A DNA stretch of 64,000 nucleotides, from the NCBI GenBank assembly GCA_025267735.1, contig CM046303.1, positions 42,111,380-42,175,379 on the forward strand. Direction: 5' to 3'. Each line of letters begins with the position of its first letter. The stretch's first letter is position 1. The notes beneath the pieces are model-generated. The model saw nothing but the letters and a program-made list of their open reading frames with translations. It was not told the DNA's origin and made no database searches. Source of the DNA: Mactra quadrangularis. Taxonomy: Eukaryota; Mollusca; Bivalvia; Venerida; Mactridae. Of this stretch, positions 23,324 through 36,726 are shown in pieces. The position numbers were made by a program, and so were the translations under genes.

Positions 23324-23734
23324 GCCAAAGTATTGACGACTTGGCTTTTTTTATCGAGATCAAAGTTTGAGTTTGTGTGTTTGTGATCTTTTGTGAAAAG
23401 TACAGTTCTTGAAAAAAAATCTTTTATAAACTGAGTCGACCACGAAATGAAGTAGTTTATTAAAGTCGTAACCAGCTCAAGTTATAAATTTTGCGGGAAA
23501 AATCTCTACATCTGATTTGCAATAACCGTACGTGGAGATTTTAGACACAGATATTTTACTATACATGTACATGTAAATATATTCTCAATCTGAAATGTTC
23601 ATAGACCACAACGTATTTCATTGAAATGTTATACAAACAAACTAAATTTAAAACAAATATCACATTATGAACGACTTAACGACGCATTTTTCTACATTTT
23701 AAAATAATATCGATATAATGACTTCATTATCGTC
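23324..23734. other. Unassigned sequence
   Basis: No recognisable signal in about 400 bp of AT-rich sequence. Confidence 0.4.
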
Positions 23735-23992
23735 GGCCCCTGTGCCGACGATTGGTACAATTATCAAGATTTGAGCATTTTTGTGTCGACTCCGGATGCC
23801 ATAAGCCAACAAGAACGATGCATTTAACGTCGATCAATCAAAATAGGGATGCGTGCATGAACTCGTCTTCGCCGTGTATTATCCGGTTACCTGTTTGTAT
23901 TACCAGAAAATATCATTATCAATATATGATCGCGTACCAGTTTCAAGGAATTGCAATATAAAACCCCAGAACATGCATAACTAATTGTAACA
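23735..23992 (+). repeat. Dispersed repeat, copy 1
   Basis: AATTATCAAGATTTGAGCAT, TTTTTGTGTCGAC, TCAAAATAGGG and CAGTTTCAAG occur in the same order as at 63340-63612, in direct orientation about 39.6 kb away. Copies differ at roughly one base in five. The family is unknown. Confidence 0.7.
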
Positions 23993-25017
23993 TGTTCATT
24001 TCTTGAGAAAAAACGCATTTGTTAAAAAGCCCTAGTTCCGGACAAGTTAATTTTCTAAAAAATAACCATGGGTGCCGCCATTGAACATTAACATCAAAAT
24101 CTTGATTTTCATCAATAAATTAAAGGAAGTCAATTGGTAATGCGTGAAGGACGTAGTTTAATTGAAAATCTATGTTGTTATAGTGATTACAGTTGTTTGT
24201 TACTTAGGAATCGATCAGATTTTCTTTTCAAACCAAATCAGTGGAGTGGTTATATATTCGGACAAAAATTGCTTGTTTTTACTGAACGGGAATTTCGGAT
24301 AAACAAAGTAAATAAAGTTAAGACTAAAATACGAACGTCTTCTTTGACATTATACAGCCGGATCAGAGACATGTCTAAATACAAAATGTACCAAACTTTA
24401 GATTTGTGAATTTTAATGAAGCGTTATACGTGCCGTGTTTCTGTGAACATTTCATTGTTTTTGTTAAGCATTTATAAATTATCTTTAAAAGAAGTTTATC
24501 CAAGAGATTTATATTATCTCTCCTAAACTGTGGTTTAAACCAAAACATGTACACTCCAAGGCTTTCGCGGTCTATTTATAGAAAGTCACAGCCTAAATTA
24601 CTGACGAAGACACTGTCCATAAACAAAGAATTATCAGACCATCACTTTTAATGATCCTTTTATATATTGTACATTTATATATGTGTTTGTATTTAAATTA
24701 TCAGACAAAGTTGGTTCAATAAGCGGTTAATAAACAATTTCTAAAGAATTTTATTGCCTCACTTATAGAGATCACAGGCTTAAACAGTACTTTCGTGTTA
24801 TTGATTGTTTGGGCTTTTGATGCTTTGCGTCAATATTTTCTTGTAAATAAATATAATCTGCGTTCGATTATCCGTCGGAAAATGGGACAGAACATGTTCT
24901 ATAATCGAATAATCTGGTTTGCTTATCAATAAAGATAGTTTCTTGCCAAAAGGACAAGTAAATGTTAAGTCTATCATAAGAAATGCGTTTGAACGTGATT
25001 GGTTGCTGCTTCGCTCT
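23993..25017. other. Unassigned sequence
   Basis: No coding motif is recognised. The 91-codon frame at 24134-24409 (+) has no recognisable domain. Confidence 0.4.
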
Positions 25018-25445
<428 letters not shown>

Positions 25446-25505
25446 GTACCCAAAATGTTTAGTAGTACATTTTCGCCGTTCGAGGATCGTTGATATAAAC
25501 AATCA

Positions 25506-25728
25506 TCACATTTTTTTGTTGGAGTTTACGCCGTGTCAACACAAATTAGATCATTTTACGGCGTTCAGCACGCCTAACCTAGCTATAATGGACCACTGCC
25601 TATAACCAGTACTCACCTACCCTTCCACAAGGCCGGAATCTTCTCCATATTATCTAATCAATGGAAGAAAATCGACATTATTGTCAAATTTTCATGAAAG
25701 GGTATAACCTCCCGGGGTGGGATTCGAG
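25506..25728 (-). mobile_element. SINE family 2, partial copy
   Basis: CCAGTACT, CTACCCTTCCACAAGGCC and GGGTATAACCTCCCGGGGTG match the layout of the copy at 31262-31485. The B-box region (inverse of GGGTGGGATTCGAG) is present, but the A-box head is missing. Confidence 0.6.
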
Positions 25729-26057
25729 ATAGAAATGTAACATATTATATTTCAAAAATGTTTTATATCAACGCACCATGTCTCTTATGTTCACCCCATG
25801 TTTCACTGGACCCCAAGCGCGTTGCTACAAATCTTTGTTTCACTATAAATTATTTAAAAAAAAAACAATGTCTGTGAAGTGGGCGGTGATGTCTGAGATT
25901 GCACTTAGGAATGGTATTTACGAAAAAATCAACTACTTTGTATATCGCATATAACTTAAGAATAGCTTCTGGATCCTTTTCAGGTCATTATTCGTCATAA
26001 TTTGGTCAACTAAGTCTAGTAGCTATATGACCAGAATTGTCATTGCGACCAACTTAA

Positions 26058-26342
26058 TATATAGTTTTATTGGGTTTAACGCGTAGTAACACATTGTATG
26101 GTCAGTCAACCCATTCACTGTAAGTGAAAGGCTAAATCTCTGGATTTAACTGTTAACCAGATAATAGGCATATACTATAATCAGAGACTGACAACTGCCC
26201 TACATGATTGAGAATCATTGTAAGGAGGGACAATGGCCGTAGAAGTATTTTTATTACAAGGTTCCAGGAAAGTTTTTCTCGCCCGGGGATCGATCCCTCG
26301 ATTAGTACAATTGCGTGCTACAAATTGAGCTAGCCGGACGAA
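26058..26342 (-). mobile_element. tRNA-derived SINE, family 1
   Basis: On the minus strand the head CGTCCGGCTAGCTCAATTTG (A box) is followed by GGGATCGATCCCCGGGCG (B-box region). The body shares GACAACTGCCCTA and AATGGCCGTA with the copy at 10240-10498 and GGTCAGTCAAC with 27718-27955. Confidence 0.75.
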
Positions 26343-27717
26343 TTTATAGATAGAAAGATAAATAGACAGATAATATTATATTATAGTGCCATTTGCATAT
26401 ACATGTATTTACAATGATACAATAATAAACCATCAATAGTAACCCTACGGACGCATGGGGGCTTTAAGTCGCTTTAAACGTAATTGTTAATTATTAACAA
26501 TATTCGGAGCCGAAAATATCAAACATATTTGCAATTCATACACAAATGACTAGACAAAAATAAAAAAAAGTTACCATTACGGATGATCAAAAGTAAGTTA
26601 AACTCATTAAAAATGAACTTATATGTAATCATGTGAATTTCACATATCTCGATACGCTCGATTATAATATGTGATAATATAATCAAATACAAAAAGCAGC
26701 CTCTTGCTAATTAGGAATCTGGTCAGATGTCCCTGAAAAGTCCACAGATACCGCCAAAACAGGATCAATGTTTGTCACATTTGTAATTAAAAAAATAAAT
26801 ATACACATAACTTTTCTAAGAATACACATTTTACATGCAGATAATTTCAACAGTTGTTAAAACATTTACACGAAATTTTCGTAGATGCAATTGAGAAACT
26901 TTCAACAATCGTGACTAAGTGTCATGAACACATTTTCAGCTTGCCCATACTCTCAAGACTAAACCTTTGACTTCAATGAAACTTTTAAGAAAGTTTGAGC
27001 AAACCAAAAAAATGTGAAAGACCTGTCAAGCCAATGAAGACTTCGCATGACAACAATACGGCAAGAATGAGATATCATTCAGAGCTACAAAATCTCATTT
27101 CGAGCAAGGTGTCTTGCAGTTATACGAGATGAAGGTGGCTCGTTATTGATGTGAATTATTATTGTGTTGGTCCCTATATTGTTATTGGTTATTAGAAGTT
27201 AGTTTTTTTACAATTAATTCTTCGTTTTGTAAATAAATGAAATACTATTTGATGAACATTTTCTTCAAATTTTACAATAATATCTTACGTATCAACCCAG
27301 TTATGACTAAAACGTATAGGTGTATACTTGTCAGAAAAATTGTTAACTGTACAATCTAGTCGCATACCAGCTGGAAAAATATTCGACAAACTCTAACGTG
27401 GCAATAGGCTAAATTAAATCGTTCCGTATAATTGTGCAAGTGTTACATAATAAAGTTTGTAATACAATACTACTTTATAACTTTGCAAAGCATGTATTAA
27501 AACTGTCGAGTCGAGTTATTTTATCTACGTAGAGAGCATTAATACGTCAATTATAATTAGCGCATACACGTAGTATCAAAGGTTATTTAGAGGTACAAAA
27601 TTATTTTGTTAACCTATCAGTATGGAAACTTTAAATCTGAAGATACAATTACTACAGTATGTTTAACTGTTTGTTGGATATTTGATGCCGATGCAACACA
27701 TCATATAGGTCATGATC
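26343..27717. other. Unassigned sequence
   Basis: AT-rich, with short TAGA-like repeats just after the SINE head. No gene signal. Confidence 0.4.
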
Positions 27718-27955
27718 AAGGCGGTCAGTCAACGTAAACGTACTCAACGTTCCTGTGAAAGCTGAATCACTGAATCACCGGATTCAGCTGTTAATTAGTA
27801 ACAATGCGAATTTCCCCATGTCCCCAACAACTACCTTTCCCACAAAATTAAGAATCAGTTGTAAGAACGTCCGAAGAAATGATTTTCTTTCCAATCGTCA
27901 CACGAGAGTCAACCCCACAACCCCTTGATCAGTGGACATGTGCACTATCGACTGT
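27718..27955 (-). mobile_element. SINE family 1, degraded copy
   Basis: GGTCAGTCAACGTAAAC, GGATTCAGCTGTTAA and a weak B-box inverse (GAGTCAACCCCACAACC) match the order seen at 26058-26342. The head is barely recognisable. Confidence 0.5.
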
Positions 27956-28224
27956 CCTTCGTCAGTTTGCCCTATGGAATAGTTGTCAGTCAAACTAACC
28001 ATTGTCACCAAATGTAAGTTCAACTTACCACCAATAACCAGTAAGACTGATTATTCTAAACAATTGATACTTTGAGCTGAGTTTTTTTTGCATATCTTCA
28101 TTTAAGAATGATATGCTAAGATATGCAAGCTATATATGTTTTACACAAATAGCCAGTTAATTAGCAATTTTCAATCACGTTGATTACTTATATAACGAGT
28201 TGAATTGCGTTGTTCAAGCTGAAG

Positions 28225-28435
28225 TTTTGGCAACTGAAGGTTAGATGGTTATTCACGGAATTGGACCTGAATAGCGATGTACAAGACAGATATTTATTCA
28301 AAACAACTGACCTGAACTGCGATGCTTGATGTTATATACGAATACCGACCGGAAAACCAATCTACAGTTAAAATGTTAAAGAATACCGACCTGAATCGCA
28401 ATATACTATGTAAATGTTTATTAAGACCAAGTCTT
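28225..28435 (+). repeat. Minisatellite, ~41 bp unit, four copies
   Basis: GACCTGAAT-like anchors at 28264, 28309, 28347 and 28388 lie within similar flanks. The same unit occurs twice at 6895-6995. Confidence 0.6.
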
Positions 28436-28555
28436 ATTTTTAGGGGGAAAACTCAAATATAGAACTATAGGCTATTTTTAAAACGTATCAATGTAACAAA
28501 TGAAGCCAGTTCCAAAAACTAGATGGAGTGTATATATTCAGAAATAATTTATTTA

Positions 28556-29370
28556 CCCACTATAACAAATCAAACACCAATAACGACAAACTGAAACACC
28601 ACTAGGACTAGCTGAAACAACAGAAGAACAAGATAAACACCAACTATAACAAACGGAAACAGCAGTAGGGCAAGCTGAACAAGCACTCGGACAAATTGAA
28701 AGACCATTAGGACAAGCTGAACACCCACTATGACAAAATGAAACACCATTAGGACAAGCTAAGCACCCACTATGACAAACTGGAACACCATTAGGACTAG
28801 CTAAACACCCACATTGACAAACTAAAACACCATAAGGACAAGCTTAACACCCAATATGACAAACTGAAACACCATTAGGACAAGCTTAACACCCACTATG
28901 ACAAAATGAAACACAAACTAGGATAAGATTAAACTCAAACTACGACTAGCTGAAACACTTACAGAGACAAGCTGAATAACTAACAAAGACAAGCCGAAAC
29001 ACTAACAGAGACGTGCTGAAACGCAAATTATGACTAGGACAAGCTAAACACGCTAAATGACTTGCTGAACACCCACCAGAACAAACTGAAACACAAACTA
29101 GGATTAGCTGAACATCAATAAGGACAAGCTAAGCACCCACTGGTACACACTTATACCCCGACTGGTTTATACTGAAGTAACTGCTGCGGTGAATGTTCTG
29201 AAATACGAACTGGTGCACTTATAAATACCCACTAGTGCACATTGAAACACCCACTTGTTTATACCGAAATACCTATGAATACACACAGAAATACCTAACT
29301 GTGCACACTGCTACGCCCAAAGGTGCACACTGAAAGACTATATGGTGCACGCTGAAACACCTGTGCACAC
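28556..29370 (+). repeat. Minisatellite, 21 bp unit arranged as 42 bp dimers
   Basis: ACCATTAGGACAAGCT alternates with ACCCACTATGACAAA. In the best preserved part (28703, 28745, 28787) the period is exactly 42 bp. The array decays on both sides; after 29130 a variant with GTGCACACTGAAACACC dominates. About 38 units of 21 bp would fit the length. Confidence 0.85.
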
Positions 29371-31261
29371 TTACTTTATGTACTCTACGTGTTTTAGTTG
29401 ACATGTTCAACATATGCAAATGCCATTTACTAAATGTATTTATTGATTTTTTTTGCTTTCTAACTTTTTTTGCAAATACAAAGTTGCTAATACATTTTGT
29501 TTTTAGCTAACAATTGACTTGTGTGACACATTTATGTTGCACTGCGATCTGCTATGTATTGGCCGCGTTGATATGGTACATTGCCTTTGTTTTCAATAAA
29601 ATTTTATTTTGAGGTTGAACATTCTTCCAATGTGTCATCAATATTGATTCATATATCCTCTATTATGATTATATGTTCGATTTAAAATGCATGCATAACA
29701 TTATAATCACCAATCTGTTTTGAAATAATGGCATGCCACTCAGAGAGAGATTTTCATCATGTATAAACAATTTGTAAAAGTATTGGTTTACTAGCTCCAT
29801 ATAAAAACATATACGAATTATCGTAAAACCCCCGTGAACAGCCACATCCCTAACATGGTCATCTCTAGAAAACAACAACTTCAGATTCTCTTGATCGTTT
29901 TCATTGATAATGTCCCTAAGATCAAAATTAGATTCTTTGTCGGGTCAGGAATTTCTACCCCGAAGATAAAGCAATGTTAATTTCTTCAAAAAGAAAGAAG
30001 TAAAGAGCAGGAAATAAATCACCCATATTATCCATAAAACATTTTTAAAAAATACACATAAAATAAGAAATATAATTATTAACAACATCGACATTTAACA
30101 CTCCTGTTAATGTATTTAGACCATTTTACAGATGGCGTGAGCTTGCAATTTCACAAAAATACGACGGGATCAGAGGAATGCAATCTCCGTAAACAGATAT
30201 CCTGTATGGTGTTGTCGTACAGGATCTCTACTTTCTTCGTGGAGGGTCATGTCGAGATGAACTTTGATTCGACCAATTAGTGCGTCGCTTTTATCTAGAC
30301 GAAAACACTATTAATCACATTTTGATTTCGTAATTTCTATTTTAGACCAAGTTTTGCATGCTAATTTAACAGCGGTATTATTCACAGTCTCCGATCGGGC
30401 GGCTCATTTAAAATTGCGTGACGCAGACGATGTAAACAAGTTACGTATCATAACTATTTCGATATGAATACTATGTTGAGAAAAGGTCGCCTGAACGAGA
30501 CCTTCGTTTGAAAAAGGCTAGATCTAAATTAGCGAGTATGCGAGCGAAAAAAATTAGATTGGGTTTTAATCAGATTGAGAGGAAGAGAATTAAACAATTA
30601 AATAACATTTTAGTTAACTCGTTTTACAGATTAGATGGTTGAACATGTTTTAACAGCTTGACCTTTCAAGATCAATCAACAACTTCCCATTAAGGAGCCT
30701 CTACGCAGAAAAATCGACGACAGATATCAAGTCTTCATGAGAGGATACAGCCAATTCCTGTCTGAAATCCTGAACTCTACTTCTGTGTCAAAATAATTTA
30801 TTATATCACGTGTTTTATAAGAGAAAAAAAGACAAATGCAAACTGCCAATTAATCAAGCAAAACATATTAAGTAATTACATTGAAATAATATCTAAAAGT
30901 CTAAATAGTTAAAACTCATTTCTATATGTCTGTGTAATCAATGGTCGGTTTGTACTGCAGGCAATACTGAAGTCCCCTACCGGTGATCTATGATTAATTT
31001 AAGAACAGCTGCATGACATTGACCGCTGGAAAAAATACCGAGATATCCGCTTGGCAGGGCAGTATACACGTGTGTGAGGTCCAAGCAACCTTAACATTTT
31101 ACCCTTAGGTCCTGCCTTGACCAAAGGGAAATACACAGTAAGATGTGGGAGAAAGGTGCGGTCATAATGGAGCCAGAAAGAAAACGCCATTAGGTCTGCA
31201 AATCTTCAAGCAAGTTGCGATTCAATACGGTCTGTGATACACTAGTCACAATATTGTTTTT
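29371..31261. other. Unassigned sequence
   Basis: No recognised family. It contains the basic open frame described at 30454-30642 and a more GC-balanced stretch around 30960-31190 that may be an interspersed repeat. Confidence 0.4.
30454..30642 (+). other. Lysine/arginine-rich open frame, unassigned
   Basis: A 62-codon frame lies between stops, with its first ATG only at 30538. It reads VEKRSPERDLRLKKARSKL and onward, then a helical-looking QIERKRIKQLNNIL. The composition is unlike nearby AT-rich noise and could come from an exon or a mobile-element ORF. I recognise no domain and there is no supporting context. Confidence 0.2.
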
Positions 31262-31485
31262 GTTTTTTTAACGCCGAATTCAACACATAAATAGGTCATA
31301 TAATCGACGACCAGCTCTTCCTGCTATATGTTTCCTGGACATTTTTTTCTATCACCAGTACTAATTACCCTACCAAGAGGCCGACAACTCATGTATAGGG
31401 TATGACCTGCCGCGACCGGGATTCTAACCCAGATCTTAGGATTCGAAGTCAGACATGCTAACCGCTACGCCACGGCCGCGGCAAA
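31262..31485 (-). mobile_element. tRNA-derived SINE, family 2, with clear A and B boxes
   Basis: On the minus strand the head GGCCGTGGCGTAGCGGTTAG (A box) is followed about 35 bases later by GGGTTAGAATCCCGG (B box), giving a convincing internal Pol III promoter. The body continues with AGGTCATACCC and GGCCTCTTGGTAGGG and ends near the AACGCCG/AAAAACAA stretch. Related pieces are at 25506-25728, 41593-41672 and 45276-45455. Confidence 0.8.
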
Positions 31486-31689
31486 GTCACAATAGGATAA
31501 ACGTTAAATGAAGTTAAAATGTGTCTGAGTGTGCAAGTTGCGATTCAGAACGAGTTGTAATACAGTGAGTAAAAACAAAAATATATACGTTAGCTGAAGA
31601 AAGAATGAAATGACCTGCATTTGTTATTCTGTCCAAAAATTGATAAACCATCCTCTGAAATATATCTTGTAAAAAACTAGAACTCTGGG

Positions 31690-32453
31690 AGTCAGATATT
31701 TCGCCTGACAATAGCAAACCAGTTATTTTCCTTTATCTGAAGAATAGGGAATATATAGGGAACTAGGTTATACCTCAAATGAAATAGCAGACTAATTTCT
31801 GAGTTATGCGACAGCCAAGAAATAGGAATTACAATGGGTAGTTTTCCCAAAATTATGCAAAATTGGTTCTTGGGCACTGAATTTCTCCACAATGAGGTTT
31901 ATTTAGGAAATAAAAACTACAATGGATAATTATACAATAAAAAAATGCAAGACACAGTTATGAAACAATGCACTTCCCTGCAATAAGATTTATTAAGCAC
32001 TGAAGTTTCAAGGTGATTTCCCCAATACTTTAAGAATAATGCGTTGAATAATCAAACTTGAAATTTCATTAACTCAAAAATTAGGCAAGCCAAAGTAACA
32101 GTTCTATTGCAATGAACTTCAATTCATTAATGATATCTGTCTACCTATACAGTTTCACATCGATACCACTTATAGTTTATGAGTTAAAGCCTTGAAAAAT
32201 ATAAAGCGTAAAAAAACTCCTTAAGCAGAGTAACATTTTACTGTTACACACAGTACTTATATTTGATGAGATCTATCTACATAAAAAGTTACTCGTTGAT
32301 ATCTCTTTTAGTTTAAAAGTTATGTCCGGGACAAAGTTTCAATAACAAACATTAAAAGTGGCAATAACTCCAAAATCAGGCAAAGCAGAGTAACAGTTCT
32401 TATGCACTGCAGTTCTACTAGATAAGATATATCTACCTACTAAGTTTCACGTC

Positions 32454-32520
<67 letters not shown>

Positions 32521-32670
32521 GGACGGACAGACGGACGGACGGACTGACAGACAGTCGGACGGACGGACGAACTTTGAATCGACCGACCGACCGAGGCAGG
32601 CCGGCCGGCCTGATGGACATACCGACAAAGTGCAAACCTATTGCCCCATTCTGTGTAAACACTGGTGGGG
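31690..32670 (+). repeat. Pearl/BIV160-like array: ~150 bp units plus microsatellite end
   Basis: Degenerate units carry anchors such as GTAACAGTTCTTATGCACTG. Anchors lie at about 31861, 31951, 32096, 32229 and 32381, a usual spacing of 130-150 bp. Each is followed by ATCTATCTACCTA, AGTTTCA and AGTTTAAAAGTTATG-like stretches. The array runs into a CAGA/GGAC microsatellite and ends with GGTGGGGGATTAATTAG. Tandem units of about 150-160 bp are the core of the bivalve pearl elements and BIV160 satellite; this assignment is from general resemblance only. Confidence 0.6.
32455..32610 (+). repeat. CAGA/GGAC tetranucleotide microsatellite
   Basis: CAGA repeats run to about 32520, then GGAC/GACCGACC and GGCCGGCC variants follow. 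Cys/Ser/Val-rich frames on the minus strand here are artefacts. Confidence 0.95.
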
Positions 32671-35600
32671 GATTAATTAGTTTTATCACGCATTGAGTGA
32701 TTGCTTTATTTACTAAAACATATAAGACGATCTCCTTTCACTAACAGTCAGTTTTGTAATCACGTACACATATATTACCCACACGTTACTATCATAGAAA
32801 GGTTTCACTGTATTTGTTCTTTCAATAAAATGTTGACATTTGAAATTTAACTCGGCATTTTAACATTTAGTGGGTCTGGCGTTTTCTCTCTATGCCTTAC
32901 AGGCCATAAAAAGAACATTTGGTTTGCGGAAAATATTTTCCTTGGTTTAAGTAAAAATATAATGTACATGTAGATATTTAGAGCAATGCGAAATGTGATT
33001 GAATTTATCCAATGATCTTACTTACATAAATAAGAAGTATACGCAATGATTGTGATGCACCGAATGAATATATCAGTTAAGTAAATTTAAACCATAGAGT
33101 CTGCAAATCACACAAAAAGACAACACTTCGGAGGTGTGAATTTATGTGAGTTATCAAGCGAAATGAAAGTAATCTAAAACATAAACTCTTTCAGTTGATC
33201 TGTCTGTCCTCAAAAACCATGAAACGTATCAAATAATGATACCCAAGGATCATATATCTTTAAGTATTATTGCATATGTTAGAATACAAACAACGTAATA
33301 GTATTGGTTGTTAAATCAAAAGCGCATTAACCAAATGAAAAGATTCAATGCAGTTTATGTTTCTTAACATTTGTGCTGAGATTTAAACTATATTTCCACG
33401 TACATGCTTATAATTAATCTTAGTGTCAGTCTTATGTAAAAAGCTAAAAATAAAAATACGAGGATTTTTTCAAGATATCAGTTTGAACAAAATTAAGTAA
33501 TTAAGCAAATTTCGATCTACCCTCACTTTTGAATGCAAGAAAATAATAATATATTCATGTTTTTAAAACTTGGGAAGCCAAATGGATAGGCAAGAATACT
33601 TTGGATCGTATGCTGGTTTTATCTATTGACATCTCGGTCATGGTACCTTCAGTCGTTGATAAAACGAAGGACGTTAAACCAAACCTTTTTTGTCTGCCTG
33701 ACGCTTATATATTTGCTACAACTCAGTAACTATTTATTTGCTGTCGTTTGTTTAGTTAACCCTGGGTCCCGCTTATCGTTCTTCGGTCATACTAGCGTTA
33801 CATGTCTGGCCTTATTTGTCCCTTTTCTTCATTGGGCAGGAAGTGACTTAATGATTTTTATAATGGATGCATTGTTAAGGAACATCTGTATTGTTTTTGT
33901 AATTTTAAGTTTTCTAATTTACTTAGAATTAGTTATGAAATAGTTTATGCAGTGGGACTAATTAGAAGATGTTTTATTGTATGTGATCAATTCTATTGTA
34001 ACCAGTGGATTTTTTGTCTTCTTTAAGGTAAGTTGGTCAGTTCTAGCTAAGATAAATAGACTTTTCATTTGTCATTTTTCAATAAATTTCTTTCTAGATT
34101 TTCTAGATCTGATTTAACATGCACACTGCTCAGAGAGCCAGCAATAAATGGATTTTTTAAGAATCTCCATCTTTTATAGTTTTACTTCGGAGTTTGAAGC
34201 TTTGATGTAACTATCTATAGACAATATTATTAGGACGATTAGAAACTAACATGGTTCAACCAATCCTCAGTGGTCCGTCAACTTGAAGTACATAAAAGGC
34301 AGATTTTACGGGCGAAAAGTACGACACACAACTGTATTATTGCATTGACTAGGATTTGCTCCTAATATTTGACTATCATAACATGAAAATATCATTTCCA
34401 TAGAAAACCGACTTTAGTGAAATATTGGACACAATTCCTAGCGTTTTTTGATAAAAATTTGAAAGTAACGGCGTTCAATGGACACCTTTAACTATGCACA
34501 ATCACTGTTTTGGCCCAATTTTCATGATTAATGGTTTTCAGATCCAATCATCGGCATTCATTAGTCTTCAAATGTCGTTGTCTTGAACAGTATTTATCCT
34601 CTGTCATTTGACAAAGACAAAAAATTTTACATGTTAACCTATTTCATATAGTCAATTACCGTAACAACTATGAATCTTTATTATGTTTGATGAGTACATT
34701 TAAATTCCGGACAATTGCCCGGTTGTTAATGCATTTATCATTTACGTTGTTAATTATATTAACATTTTCTCTTCACAGTTCGCAAATATAATCATGGCAT
34801 CAAGAAGACGATATCTTGATTAAAGAATAGTTCAAGAAATATATATCTTCCAACATGGATCTTGATAGCAACAAATGTGAATTTTCCTGGTACAGTATAT
34901 TATGACTATTTCTTAATAACTGTTTAATAATACGCGACAGGTATCACAATAATTGTTACCCTGCCTCCAGTCGGTTCATACATACTGATGACATAATTGC
35001 TGTTGACAGATTCAGTCATTTGGAATATAATGTGGAGAACACAACTATTTATACTCTCCAATAATCCTTTCAGTGACATTAACAATTGATCTCTCTATCA
35101 TTCGTTATTGAAAACGATCGAGAGTTGTTTTCCATAGCATGCATGTATGTGGTAATAAGATTGCAATAAATAGGGATGACCTATTGATACTACATTTGTA
35201 TTAAGACTTGTCACAAAGGTTCGCCAGTACCAATGGCTTTGTTCAATAAATTCATACTATTCAAATGAATATCCAGATATCCAGATGCAAACATCAAACT
35301 CAAACGCTTATATGATTCACATGTTTTATCACTAGTGACCTCTCTTTCCATAAGTTGACACAATAAATATTTTTTTCTTTTAAGTCTCTATAACATCCGA
35401 CCGTTTTCTTTATACGATTCTCACTTACATTCATCCGTCAACAAATTCAATCATCAGGAGCATGAGCTTTGTCATAGAAATATATGAAAAATTATGTTAG
35501 TTATTACTAAAAAATCTTTTTAAGGCATGGAATATTTTACTTCAGATATTCAAGAACTGTAGAGAATTTTATCTGAAAATCATTCACTAAGTGCCAATCT

Positions 35601-36124
35601 GAGTGAAAAGATTGAGGTCATATATTTTATGAAAGAAAGTTGGCACGAGAAATATAAGGAGTACCTAAAGGTAACATATCAATCAACATTATTCTTATTA
35701 TTGAATAGAAACCAAAACCATATCTTTAGATGTCAAATGTTACAATTCTCTTCTACTGCTAGAAGATTTTTTTGCGATTCTGTGTAATTGGTGTTTAATG
35801 ATTTGAAATTGAGCTGTCTGCTTTCTGTTTAAAAGGTATGGCTCTTTTCAATCTCTCTACCTTAGTTAAACTGTTAAACTTGATAACGTACGTATAATTT
35901 GGTATATCAATTTAAATGAGTGAAAGTGCCTTATTAATTTCCTTAAAATGAAAAAAATGAAAATGGGTCTGTTGATGTTGAATGTTGACCTCTAAAATGT
36001 CAGTATGCTTAGAAGGCCAAGTTACAATATTCGGTAAAACAATTGGCATGTATAACTTATTACTAAGCATATGATTTTTTGTGGATTCAATAAATAGTAG
36101 TATGTGTTTAAGTTAACAAATACA
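32671..36124. other. Unassigned sequence
   Basis: About 3.4 kb with no recognised gene. The 105-codon frame at 33626-33943 (+) is hydrophobic (LIYLLQLSNYLFAVVCLV), but its beginning overlaps GGTACCTTCAGTCGTTGATA and GACGTTAAACCAAAC, which look like the 3' tail of a molluscan SINE. I do not call it a gene. Confidence 0.4.
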
Positions 36125-36726
36125 TTGCTCGGATGAGTTTGAGCATTAGTATTCTCGGATGAAAACAAGATCACCTTAGCTAAAAATAGCACAAATTTTG
36201 TTAACTATTTAGTGGCTCGAATATCGATCAATCTTTTGTTCAAAACTGAGAAGCACAGCACAAGGGTTAGGGTACCACTTTGTTACATTTTGGTACATTT
36301 TTACGAGACCTGTCACAAAGTGACAGTGTGCGCTATTGTGATCGCCTTTTGTCCGCCATTCGTCCGTCAGTCCACGTTTGTTTGTGAACACTCTAGTGAT
36401 CGCAGTTTTTGCTCAATTGTCACACACTTGGTCAGTGTCTTTGTCTAGAAAATTGTTGGGATGAGTTTGATCTTTGGTCACATGGGGATAAAAATGTCAA
36501 CACTCTAGTGGTCACATTCTGTACTCAATTACCATCAAACTTGGTCAGAATGTTTGTCTGGGTAATTGCTCAGATGAGTTCGAGCATGGGTTATCTTGAG
36601 TAAAAACCTAAGTCACATAGACCAAATATTGGAAAACCTTGCGAACACTCTAGTGGTCACATTATGTACTCAACTTTCATCAAACTTTGTCAGGATGTTT
36701 GTCTAAGTAACTGATTTGATGAGTTT
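36125..36726 (+). mobile_element. Helitron-like repeat, left part
   Basis: A start-like stretch at about 36306 (CCTGTCACAAAGTGACAG, a 6-base stem, then GTGATCGCC and CGTCCGTC) leads into degenerate tandem units. The units contain CACTCTAGTGGTCACATT, CATCAAACTTGGTCAG and GATGAGTTCGAGCAT. A unit fragment also precedes the start (36125-36180). The repeat is interrupted at 36726 and resumes at 42032. Confidence 0.6.

Noticed and set aside
31420..31485. A functional tRNA gene on the minus strand
   Set aside because: Both boxes are good, but the acceptor stem does not close and the downstream sequence continues as a SINE body found elsewhere in the window.
32440..32689. Cys/Ser/Val-rich frames on the minus strand
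   Set aside because: Translations of the CAGA/GGAC microsatellite.
33626..33943. 105-codon hydrophobic frame that could be a small membrane protein
   Set aside because: Its beginning overlaps sequence that looks like a SINE 3' tail; there is no signal or family resemblance and the region is AT-rich.
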